Positions 27,977-36,085 of a stretch of 64,000 nt of DNA are shown here, piece after piece. The notes under the pieces were generated by a model. The model was not told the DNA's origin. It saw only the letters and a list, made by a program, of their open reading frames with translations, and made no database searches. The DNA lies in the NCBI GenBank assembly GCA_963797005.1, contig CAWCOF010000009.1, positions 1-64,000 of the forward strand, written 5' to 3'. Numbering within the stretch: the stretch's first letter is position 1; the number at the start of each line of letters is the position of its first letter. Both the position numbers and the translations under genes were made by a program. Origin of the DNA: AWTP1-13 sp963797005. Its GTDB lineage: Bacteria > Pseudomonadota > Alphaproteobacteria > Rhizobiales > Hyphomicrobiaceae.

Positions 27977-29243
27977 GCGGCAACCCAAGCGCTGCTTCGT
28001 CTACATCACCCTTCCGGACGAAGTCGAGCCAGTGACTGCAGCCAAGTATGAACTCGCCGACGGCGTGGGCCGACTGGTCTATGGGCGCTCCTATCTGGCG
28101 CGCAACAGTGCCGTCGAGATCGACCCAGTCGAGCTAACGCTCGGAACGCAGATCTACCAGACAGCGGCCATGGGTGGCCTGTTCGGCGCGCTGCGTGATG
28201 CGGCGCCGGATTGGTGGGGGAGGACAGTCATTGAGCGGGCGCTCGGCAAACCGAAGCTCGAGGACGAGATCGACTACCTCCTACAATCGCAAGACGACCG
28301 CGCCGGCGCCCTAGGCTTCGGCCACAATGAGAAACCGCCTGCTCCGAAGCGCGATTTCAACAAGACGCTGGATCTAAGGAAGCTTCAGGCAACTGCTCTT
28401 GTCGTCCTGAAGGACGACACGAAAGTCTCCGGTGCAGACGCGGAGCAGACACGGCGCCTGATTTTGCTCGGCAGCTCGATGGGCGGCGCTCGCCCCAAGG
28501 CCGTCGTCGAAGACGCCAAAGGACTCTGGATCGCAAAGTTCAACAAGCCGCAAGACAGGTGGAACTTTGCCCGCGTCGACAATGCGATGCTCAAGCTGGC
28601 GCACCGCTGCGGCATTGCATCAGCGGAGAGCAAGGTTACGCGGGTGGGGCAAAGAGATGTCCTGCTCGTCAAACGGTTCGATCGCGAGAGGACTGATAGG
28701 GGCTATCTGCGAGCGCGCATGGTGAGCGCCTTGACGTTGCTGCGTGCCGATGACACCACCGAATCCAAGACCAGTTGGTCCTATCCGGCCCTGGCGGAAG
28801 AGCTCCGTCGCGTTTGCGCTGATCCGAAAGGGACGGCGCACGAGCTGTTTCGACGGATGTGCTTCAATGCATTGACCAGCAACATCGACGACCACCCTCG
28901 CAACCACGCCATTATTGCCAAGGACCGCTCTTGGCATCTTTCTCCGGCCTACGACCTTACGCCGGAGCCGGCGACCAGAATGGAGCGCGACCTTGCGATG
29001 GTGGTCGGCGACCTCGGGCGCCGGGCCACCGGCCAGAACCTCGTCACGCAATGCGGCCGCTTCCTGCTGACGCGAGAGGAAGCCACGGCGATCGTGTCCG
29101 ATATGGCGAGGCGTATCCGCAAGGAATGGTATGGTGTCGCACGCGCGGCAAAGGTCACGATCCGGGATTGCGAGACGATCAGGACCGCGTTCGAGAATGA
29201 CGGCTTCTGGTTCGAGGCCGACCAACGCGCCATGACGCACTGA
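27966..29243 (+). CDS. hipA: HipA-type serine/threonine kinase toxin
   Basis: The 425-residue protein is a full-length HipA kinase. HipA toxins phosphorylate targets such as glutamyl-tRNA synthetase and cause growth arrest and persistence. Visible elements are the N-terminal FVYITLPDE and GRLVYGRSYL region, SSMGGARPKAVVED with the nucleotide-binding loop, VLLVKRFDR, the catalytic NIDDHPRNHAI near residue 305 and SPAYDLTPEP near 328. All key residues appear intact, so the toxin should be active. It overlaps hipB. The target is unknown. Gene order antitoxin-toxin and overlap are as in E. coli hipBA. Confidence 0.92.
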   Translation: MTSKRQPKRCFVYITLPDEVEPVTAAKYELADGVGRLVYGRSYLARNSAVEIDPVELTLGTQIYQTAAMGGLFGALRDAAPDWWGRTVIERALGKPKLEDEIDYLLQSQDDRAGALGFGHNEKPPAPKRDFNKTLDLRKLQATALVVLKDDTKVSGADAEQTRRLILLGSSMGGARPKAVVEDAKGLWIAKFNKPQDRWNFARVDNAMLKLAHRCGIASAESKVTRVGQRDVLLVKRFDRERTDRGYLRARMVSALTLLRADDTTESKTSWSYPALAEELRRVCADPKGTAHELFRRMCFNALTSNIDDHPRNHAIIAKDRSWHLSPAYDLTPEPATRMERDLAMVVGDLGRRATGQNLVTQCGRFLLTREEATAIVSDMARRIRKEWYGVARAAKVTIRDCETIRTAFENDGFWFEADQRAMTH

Positions 29244-29247
29244 CGCT

Positions 29248-31101
29248 TCAGCGCCGCCGGTCGTTCGACAAAGTGCCTATGTCACCGACGCGCCAGACCC
29301 GGATCGGCGAGCCCTGCCGCAGCGGGATCTCCTTCAGGAAATCGACCCGCTCGCCGTGGAGCAGTCGGGCACGCAGGCCGGACTTGGCCGATAGCGGCGC
29401 ACGCTTGGCGTTCGCGCCATCCGCGCACAGCGCGACGTAGTCGACGCCGAGTGACTGAAGCCGCCGCCGTGCCTCGCCGGGCGGCGCGGAGAGGATGGCG
29501 CGATTGGCGAGGATCGCCTTCTCCAGCCGATGGTAGGGGCCTGCCACCACACGGTGCGGCGACAGCGCGACGATCAGGGGCCCAAGCTCGAGGTCGGCGG
29601 CGACGAGGCCGGGGGAAAGCGAGGCGAGGGGGCGTACGTTGGCCGATCGGAAGCAGGGGCCCCGCCGATCGATGGCAACGGCGGGGGCCGGCGTCCTGGC
29701 GACGTGCTGCCAAGGCCACAGCAGCGCACCGAACCCGGCTTCCAGCGTCGCCTGGCTCACAATGACGACGGCCGCGACGCGCAGGACAGGGGCCGAGATC
29801 GAGGTGCGCCCACGCAGACCCGCGGCGAAGACGGCGAGCGGCACGGCGGCAAGCCAGCTCGCATAGGGCATCAGCTTGATCTGCCAGCACCCGAGCAGGG
29901 CCGCGAGCACGGCAAAGGCCGCAGTGAGGCCCGTGCGCGCATCGGGCCGCGCACGCCACGCCGCGACCTGTGCCGCCGCACCTGCAACGACGAAGGCGAT
30001 GAAGGCAAGGGTCGCTGCCGGGTAGTAGCCGGCGAGCCAGAACGCACTCTTGGTCTCCATCACGCTGTCGAGCCAGATGGGCCTGAGAGCAGGCCCTACC
30101 TGCCCGAACGGACCGGCGAGGCACGCCGGCTCGAGCGCGGCGAATAGTCCGATGCCGATGGCAGCCGACGCGCCGGCAATGGCGAACCGCAGCGCCGGGC
30201 TGGTCCCGACAGCGAGCGCCGCCCACAGACCGGCCGAACCGCAGGCAGCGAGCACCGGGAGATTGAGGGAGAGCGCATCGCAATGGATGTCGAGCCAGCG
30301 GGAGGGCGCCACCGTCAGCACAAATGCGGCAACCAACGCCCCCGTCGCCGCGGCCGCAGCGCGCACGACGCCGGCCGCGAGCGCCGGCCGCCATAGCGCG
30401 GCCAAAGCTGCCAGGCCAAGCGCAGGCGCAACGAGGGCAATCGCCTCGTAGCCAATAGCAAGCCCCACACCGAGCAACAGGCCCGCGGCCCATCCGGCAC
30501 GCGCATCGTCCAGGCTTCGCGTCAGCAGGAGGAGCCCCGCCACGGCGCAAACGATCTGCGCGTTGTGATGATCGATCCGCCCCGGCCTGAACTGCACCAG
30601 CGCCATCGCGGACATTGCCACGAGCACGAGGGCGAAGGCCGCGGCCCAGGTGCCGGCCTGGCGCTCCGACTCGCGCGCCACGATGAGGGCCAGCGCAAAG
30701 AAAAGCAGCACCGGCCATGTCACGCGCGTCACGAGCTCGGCGGCTTCGGTACCCAGCAAAGGCGTGAGAGCGCCGATCGAGCCGGCGAGCGGCAGGTCGA
30801 TCAGCCGCGACCAGTGGGAAACGAGCGGATCGGGGGCGCCAATGCGCGGCAGCGTCGTATCGAACCACGGCGCGCCGCCAATCAACTCGCGCACGCTGAC
30901 GAGCCGCAGCGCGTCGTCCGGGTCGCCCAGCCAATCAGTAAGCGGCACGCCCTGTCCGGCGAAGGCGAAGAGACAGAGGAACGCTGTCGCCAGCAGACTG
31001 CAGACGAGGGGGGCCGAGGCAAGTCGACGAAACGCCGGCAATGGCCGCAGAAGCCTTTGCGCTACCAGCACCGCCATCGCCCTGCCGCCCACACTGAACA
31101 A
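29248..31101 (-). CDS. GT-C-type polytopic membrane protein
   Basis: The 617-residue protein has about twelve membrane helices. A first periplasmic loop carries WLGDPDDALRLVSVRELIGG and VSHWSRLIDLPLAG, with the acidic DPDDALR motif characteristic of GT-C glycosyltransferases and oligosaccharyltransferase-like proteins that use lipid-linked sugars. The C-terminus is a soluble domain (GPYHRLEKAILANRAILSAP, then VDYVALCADGAN). It probably transfers a sugar at the periplasmic face. Start 31101 or ATG 31077 are both possible. It is convergent with hipA, its stop 4 bases away, and divergent from the UGM-like gene. Acceptor unknown. Confidence 0.75.
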   Translation of the reverse strand: MFSVGGRAMAVLVAQRLLRPLPAFRRLASAPLVCSLLATAFLCLFAFAGQGVPLTDWLGDPDDALRLVSVRELIGGAPWFDTTLPRIGAPDPLVSHWSRLIDLPLAGSIGALTPLLGTEAAELVTRVTWPVLLFFALALIVARESERQAGTWAAAFALVLVAMSAMALVQFRPGRIDHHNAQIVCAVAGLLLLTRSLDDARAGWAAGLLLGVGLAIGYEAIALVAPALGLAALAALWRPALAAGVVRAAAAATGALVAAFVLTVAPSRWLDIHCDALSLNLPVLAACGSAGLWAALAVGTSPALRFAIAGASAAIGIGLFAALEPACLAGPFGQVGPALRPIWLDSVMETKSAFWLAGYYPAATLAFIAFVVAGAAAQVAAWRARPDARTGLTAAFAVLAALLGCWQIKLMPYASWLAAVPLAVFAAGLRGRTSISAPVLRVAAVVIVSQATLEAGFGALLWPWQHVARTPAPAVAIDRRGPCFRSANVRPLASLSPGLVAADLELGPLIVALSPHRVVAGPYHRLEKAILANRAILSAPPGEARRRLQSLGVDYVALCADGANAKRAPLSAKSGLRARLLHGERVDFLKEIPLRQGSPIRVWRVGDIGTLSNDRRR

Positions 31102-31321
31102 GGCCCCAGGCTACGCGATGCGCCTTAGGGGTGCGTAAACGAGCGCTTGCACGTGCCGGCGGGAGTCGTGTCCGAGCTCACGGCCGCACCGCCGGGAAAG
31201 AGTTTCTTCAGCCTTACTGCCTATCGTCGCGCCCACGTCGGGTAAGCGCGGGGAGCGCCTTCGGCACTGATCCCCTCCCGCCACGTACGGCGGCGCTGGG
31301 CGGTTTTGTCGAGGTGGTACC

Positions 31322-32824
31322 ATGCCCAATTCGGACGTCTTCATCATCGGCGCCGGGCCGGCCGGGCTGACGGCGGCGTACCTGCTCACCAAGCAGGGCA
31401 TCTCCACGACGGTGATCGAAGCCGATCCTCACTATGTCGGCGGCATCAGCCGCACGGCCAGCCACGGCCGGTTCCTGTTCGACATCGGCGGCCACCGGTT
31501 CTTCTCCAAGTCGAAGGAGGTGGTGGATCTGTGGAACGAGATCCTGCCCGACGACTTCATCACGCGGCCGCGCCTGTCGCGCATCTACTACAACGGCAAG
31601 CACTTCTCCTATCCCCTGAAGGCCTTCGAGGCGCTCAACAACCTGGGCTACGTGGAGTCGGCGCTGTGCGTCCTCTCCTACCTGCAGAAGCAGGCGTTCC
31701 CGACCGAGAACCCGGAGAGCTTCCACGACTGGGTCGCCAACCAGTTCGGCGAGCGCCTGTTCTCCATCTTCTTCAAGACCTACACGGAGAAGGTGTGGGG
31801 CATGAGCTGCGACGAGATCTCGGCCGACTGGGCGGCGCAGCGCATCAAGGGTCTCGACCTGTGGAGCGCCATGTCGAACGCGCTGCGCAACTCGATCGCA
31901 CCCGCCCGCGGTGCGGCCAACGGCCAGCAGATCAAGACGCTCATCGAGTCGTTCCAGTATCCCCGCAAGGGCCCGGGCATGATGTGGGAGACGGCCGCGC
32001 GCCGCGTGGAAGAGCGCGGCGGCCAGATCCATATGGGCACCAGGCTCGACAGCCTGCGCTGGAATGCCAATACCAAGCGCTGGACCATCACGGCGGTCAC
32101 CACGAACGACGAGTGGAAGTTCTTTACCGCGCGCCACGTGATCTCGTCGGCGCCGATCCGCGAGCTGGTCGCGAGCATCCAGCCCCAACCGGCCTGCAAG
32201 CCTGCCGCCGACAATCTGCGCTATCGCGACTTCCTCACGGTTGCCCTGGTCGTCGACAAGCCGGATCTCTTTCCCGACAACTGGATCTACATCCACGAGC
32301 CGGCCGTGAAGGTCGGTCGCATCCAGAACTTCCGCTCGTGGTCGCCGGAGATGGTGCCGGACGACAAGCTCGCCTGCCTGGGCCTGGAATATTTCTGCTT
32401 CGAGGGCGACGGGCTGTGGAATTCGTCCGACGAGGACCTGATCGCGCTGGCCAAGCGCGAGCTCGCCTTCGTCGGCCTGGCGCGCGAGGACGAGGTGCGG
32501 GACGGCTGCGTCGTGCGCCAGAAGAAGGCCTACCCGGTCTACGACGACGGCTACAAGGCCAACGTCGAGACGATCCGCTCCGAGCTTGCCGACAAGTATC
32601 CGACGCTGCACCTGGTCGGGCGCAACGGCATGCACAAGTACAACAACCAGGACCACGCCATGATGACGGCCATGCTGACCGTCAAGAACATCATGGCCGG
32701 CGCTCCGGTCTACGACGTGTGGAACGTCAACGAGGACGCCGAATATCACGAGGCCGGCGAGGCGGGCGCCAAGGAGGCGCTCGAGAGCGTGCGCCTCGTG
32801 CCGCGCCGCATCAACGCCGCCTGA
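31322..32824 (+). CDS. FAD-dependent protein related to UDP-galactopyranose mutase
   Basis: The 500-residue protein begins with an FAD motif (VFIIGAGPAGLTAAYLL) and continues DIGGHRFFSKSKEVVDLWNE, RIYYNGKHFSYPLK and YTEKVWGMSCDEISADWAAQ. These segments are typical of the UDP-galactopyranose-mutase/protoporphyrinogen-oxidase-like group found in polysaccharide clusters. The C-terminal HLVGRNGMHKYNNQDHAMMT segment completes the FAD site. It probably alters a nucleotide sugar or a lipid-linked intermediate. GtrA follows 7 bases after its stop, and a GT-C protein is divergent upstream, which supports a role in surface glycan synthesis. True UGM activity is not certain. Confidence 0.8.
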   Translation: MPNSDVFIIGAGPAGLTAAYLLTKQGISTTVIEADPHYVGGISRTASHGRFLFDIGGHRFFSKSKEVVDLWNEILPDDFITRPRLSRIYYNGKHFSYPLKAFEALNNLGYVESALCVLSYLQKQAFPTENPESFHDWVANQFGERLFSIFFKTYTEKVWGMSCDEISADWAAQRIKGLDLWSAMSNALRNSIAPARGAANGQQIKTLIESFQYPRKGPGMMWETAARRVEERGGQIHMGTRLDSLRWNANTKRWTITAVTTNDEWKFFTARHVISSAPIRELVASIQPQPACKPAADNLRYRDFLTVALVVDKPDLFPDNWIYIHEPAVKVGRIQNFRSWSPEMVPDDKLACLGLEYFCFEGDGLWNSSDEDLIALAKRELAFVGLAREDEVRDGCVVRQKKAYPVYDDGYKANVETIRSELADKYPTLHLVGRNGMHKYNNQDHAMMTAMLTVKNIMAGAPVYDVWNVNEDAEYHEAGEAGAKEALESVRLVPRRINAA

Positions 32825-32831
32825 AGTGTCG

Positions 32832-33302
32832 ATGGCTTCGCTCCTCACAATTCTGCGCTCGGGTCCCGATCACGCCACGGGGCCCCGGCTCCAGGCGCTT
32901 GTCGGGACGCTCGTGCAACTGTCGCGCTATTCGGCCGTGAGCGTGCTGGCACTGGCACTCGACTTTGCCGTGTACCTCTTGCTGACCGCCTCTGATCTGA
33001 ACCCGGTGCTTGCGGGCGTGCTCGGCTATGGCGCTGGGCTTGCCCTGCACTTTCTGCTGTCGATCCGGTTCGTCTTTCTTGCCCCGGCCACCAGCAAGGC
33101 GCAGGCGCGGCTTTTCGGCGAGTTCGCGTTGAGCGGGCTGGCGGGCATCGTCAGCACGGCCGCCGTCATGGCGCTTGCCACGGGGGTCGCGGGGCTGCCT
33201 GGACTGCCCGCCAAGGTGCTGGCCGCCTTCGCAAGCTTCCTGCTCGTCTATTGGTTGCGCCGCAGCATCGTGTTTGCGCCCTCGCCGAGCCGGCTCGGTT
33301 GA
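32832..33302 (+). CDS. GtrA-family membrane protein
   Basis: About 156 residues with four membrane helices (SRYSAVSVLALALDFAVYLL, LAGVLGYGAGLALHFLLSI, FALSGLAGIVSTAAVMALA, VLAAFASFLLVYWLRRSIVF). This is the GtrA layout, with RF and the basic C-terminal motif YWLRRSIVF. GtrA-like proteins are thought to flip polyprenyl-phosphate sugars across the inner membrane. Starts at GTG 32826 and ATG 32832 are possible. It is coupled to the UGM-like gene upstream, which fits a shared glycan pathway with the GT-C protein. Confidence 0.85.
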   Translation: MASLLTILRSGPDHATGPRLQALVGTLVQLSRYSAVSVLALALDFAVYLLLTASDLNPVLAGVLGYGAGLALHFLLSIRFVFLAPATSKAQARLFGEFALSGLAGIVSTAAVMALATGVAGLPGLPAKVLAAFASFLLVYWLRRSIVFAPSPSRLG

Positions 33303-33534
33303 ATTGCGCGACAAATCGATTGCAGCCTGCGGCGTCGTTGCAGCCCTGGCCTGGACGGCTCAGGCACGCCTGTCGCCGGCTCAATTCAATCAAAGTGTTA
33401 GCGTTCAGCGCTCGATCCCGTTCAGGCGGCGTTCGGTTTAGCACCAACGATCGGCCATTTTCATGCCGCGATGGCGGCGGAATGCTCTCCCATCGTGTGC
33501 TCCGTGCGGCGTGAGCACCTCTGGGAGGTTATCC

Positions 33535-34354
33535 ATGAATTGGCGACGGATGGGGGCGCTGCTCGGCGCCCTGATGATGATTGGCGCGTTCGCGACGGAC
33601 GCGTTCGCCCAGCGCTTCGATCGGGAAGAGCGGCGACGTTTCCGGGAGCGAGAGTGGATCCTGCTGGGCGAAAAGTCCGTCGGCTTCAGGGTGGACCGCG
33701 ACACAATCAGGGTCGACGCGCGGCGAGGAGTGGTTCAGGTCGCGCTCGTTTCAGACGCTGCACTTCGTGGCCGACAACAACGACATCTTCATGATCTCCG
33801 TTCGCGTCGTCTACCTCAACGGCTTCGAAGAGAATTTCCGGATCGACCAACGGATCAAGGACGGCGAGGACCTGCCCGTCGATCTGCGTGGCGAGAGGAG
33901 CTTCATCAGAAATATCGAGATGCTCTACCGGTCGCGTCCCAATTTCCGCGGCGAAGCCGTGATCAAGGTTTACGGCGAGCCTTCCCACCGCGGGCGGGGG
34001 CCCGGCCCGGGCCCGGGTGCTGATGCCGGCAGATGGACCGAGCTCGGCTGCCAGCGGGTTTCGCTTTTCGGCAAGGATCGCGACTCCGTCCGCGTGGGCC
34101 GCAGGGAAGGCCGCTTCAAAGCCATTCGCCTCTACGTGCGCGGCGCGGACGTAGAGATCCTCGATCTCAGGGTGATCTATGCCAATGGCGACCCCGATGA
34201 TATCCGGGTCCGCCATTTTCTCAGGAAGGGCGACCGCACGCGGCCGCTGGACCTGAAGGGGCGGGAGCGTTCCATCGACCGGGTCGACATGGTCTACCGG
34301 ACGATCCCGAACTTCAAAGGCCAGGCAACCGTTTGCGTGGAAGGGCTGGACTAG
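33535..34354 (+). CDS. Secreted DUF2541-like protein with two repeated domains, one frame break
   Basis: The start at 33535 has a GGGAGGT site and encodes a signal peptide (MGALLGALMMIGAFATDAFA). A first DUF2541-like unit follows (WILLGEKSVGFRVDRDTIRV). The frame slips near 33728 and resumes at LHFVADNNDIFMISVRVVYL. A GPGPGPG linker separates a second unit (WTELGCQRVSLFGKDRDSVR, IRLYVRGADVEILDLRVIYA, RSIDRVDMVYRTIPNFKGQA). Both halves share the pattern nucleus D-x-I/V-x-V, V-x-Y-x-NG, R-x-I-x-x-V/I-x-x-x-Y. Joined, about 273 residues. Members such as YaaI are small periplasmic proteins of unknown role. Confidence 0.8.
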
Positions 34355-34713
34355 AGTCCCGTCCAATAGCCTTGATGAAGAGATGACCGAGGGCCGCCCA
34401 TTGGGCGGCCCTTGCCGCGCAACGGTGAGGTCAAAGGCCGAACCCTGAACATCCGTTAAGGCGCCGTGGCGGGTCGGCGCCGTCTTGGCGCTTTCACGTT
34501 CCTGGGCCATCCCATGGCCGCCGGGCAGCCGGCAAGGAAGCCACAGGCAACGCCCGCAATCCCGTGCCAAGGTAGGCTTCGGCAACGATCGCACGCGCCC
34601 CCTGCGACGGTTAGTGCCACCATGGAGCGTTCACCTCCAGGCCTTCCGCAAAGGGGGCCTATTCCAGGCATCGGGGCAATGCCAGCCCAGCCGCACGACC
34701 GAAAGGATGACAC
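34355..34713. other. Intergenic region before the efflux operon
   Basis: About 360 bases with a strong hairpin near its left end and no convincing gene. The promoter of the mdtABC-like operon should lie in the right half; I see no clear consensus. Confidence 0.45.
34391..34411 (+). terminator. Possible terminator hairpin after the DUF2541-like gene
   Basis: GGGCCGCCC and GGGCGGCCC form a 9-bp stem with a 3-base loop about 35 bases after the stop. The T-run is poor (CTTGCC follows), so termination is likely but not certain. Confidence 0.5.
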
Positions 34714-36085
34714 GTGGCGACACTGACCCAGCGAATTGTCGCCTACGGCTTGCTCGCCACCATGGCAGCCGTAGTCATCTTCGTCACGGTCATGCCGGCC
34801 GTGCAGAAGCAAGGCGGCCGCCGCTTCAAGGGGGGAGGCGGCCATGCCGCCGTACCGGTCGTGGCGGCGCCTGCCCGCATCACCGACGTGCCGGTCTATC
34901 TCACCGGGGTCGGCACGGCCAAGCCGCGCAACACCGTCACCGTGCGGCCGCAGGTCGACGGCCGCATCCTCAGTCTTGAGCTTCAAGGAGGGCCAGCAGG
35001 TCAAGCGCGGCGACGTGCTGGCAAAGCTCGATCCCGCCACGTACCAGGCACAGCTCGACCAGGCGATCGCCAAGAAGGCGTTCGACGAGGTGCAGCTCGC
35101 CAATGCACAACGCGATCTCGATCGCTACGCGAAGCTCACGACGCTGTCGGTGGCTCCGAAAACCATCGACACCCAGCGCGCGCTGGTCGACCAGCTGGCG
35201 GCGCAGATCAAGCAGGACGACGCCGCGATCAACAATGCGCACGCCTTTCTGGAGTACACCACCATCCTCTCGCCGATCGACGGGCGCACCGGCATCCGCC
35301 TGGTGGACGAGGGCAACCTCGTGCGCGCCACCGATGCCGGCATCGTCGTGATCAACGAGATCCACCCGATCAACGTGCTCTTCACGCTGCCGCAGCAGCA
35401 GCTCGGCGAGGTCAACAAGGCCAAGGCGGCCGGCGCCGTCACGGTCGAGGCCCTCAACGCCGACGGCAAGTCGCTGCTGGATCGCGGCACCCTGCAGGTC
35501 ATCGACAACCAGGTCGATCAGGCGACCGGCACCGTGCGCATGAAGGCTGAGTTTCCCAACGCCAGCCTGCAGCTTTGGCCCGGCCAGTTCGTCAACGTGC
35601 GCATTCTCATTCGGACCCTGCAGCAGGTGGTGGTGATTCCCACCCAGGCCGTCCAGCGCGGCCCCGCCGGGGCCTTCGCCTACGTCGTGCGGGACGATCA
35701 CGCCGCCCTGCGCCCCGTCAAGCTGACGCTTCAAGACGAGATGCAGGCGGTCGTGGCCTCCGGGATCGAAGCCGGCGAGCAGGTGGTGACGACGGGCTTT
35801 GCCCGCCTCAAGGACGGCTCGGCCATCACCGTTTCCGAGCCCGAGAAGCCGGGCAGCGAAACCGACAAGAAGCCGCCGGCGGCCGTGTCGGAGCAGCGCG
35901 GAAAGCTGCGCACGGCCTGTGCCGGCGATGTCGCGAAGTTCTGCGCCGGCCTCGAACGCCGCGCCGTCCGCGACTGCCTCAGGGCCAATGCGGCGCAGCT
36001 TTCGGAGAGCTGCAAGGCGGCCGCCGCCTCCTCGAGAGGGGGCAAGCCGCGCGAGGCCGATGCCAGCAGAAGCACGAAGCAATGA
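34714..36085 (+). CDS. mdtA: RND efflux periplasmic adaptor (MdtA-like) with cysteine-rich tail, one frame break
   Basis: The adaptor of a tripartite RND pump links inner-membrane transporter and outer-membrane channel. The start at 34714 gives an N-terminal anchor (IVAYGLLATMAAVVIFVTV). The barrel-lipoyl region YLTGVGTAKPRNTVTVRPQV is interrupted by a slip near 34978, then LSFKEGQQVKRGDVLAKLDP continues. The helical hairpin, lipoyl second half (YTTILSPIDGRTGIRLVDEG) and membrane-proximal domain follow. After about residue 395, a tail TACAGDVAKFCAGLERRAVR...CLRANAAQLSESC matches the small cysteine-rich (GLG1-like) repeat found in exported alphaproteobacterial proteins; this is not usual for MdtA. 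The stop overlaps the start of the next gene. Confidence 0.88.
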
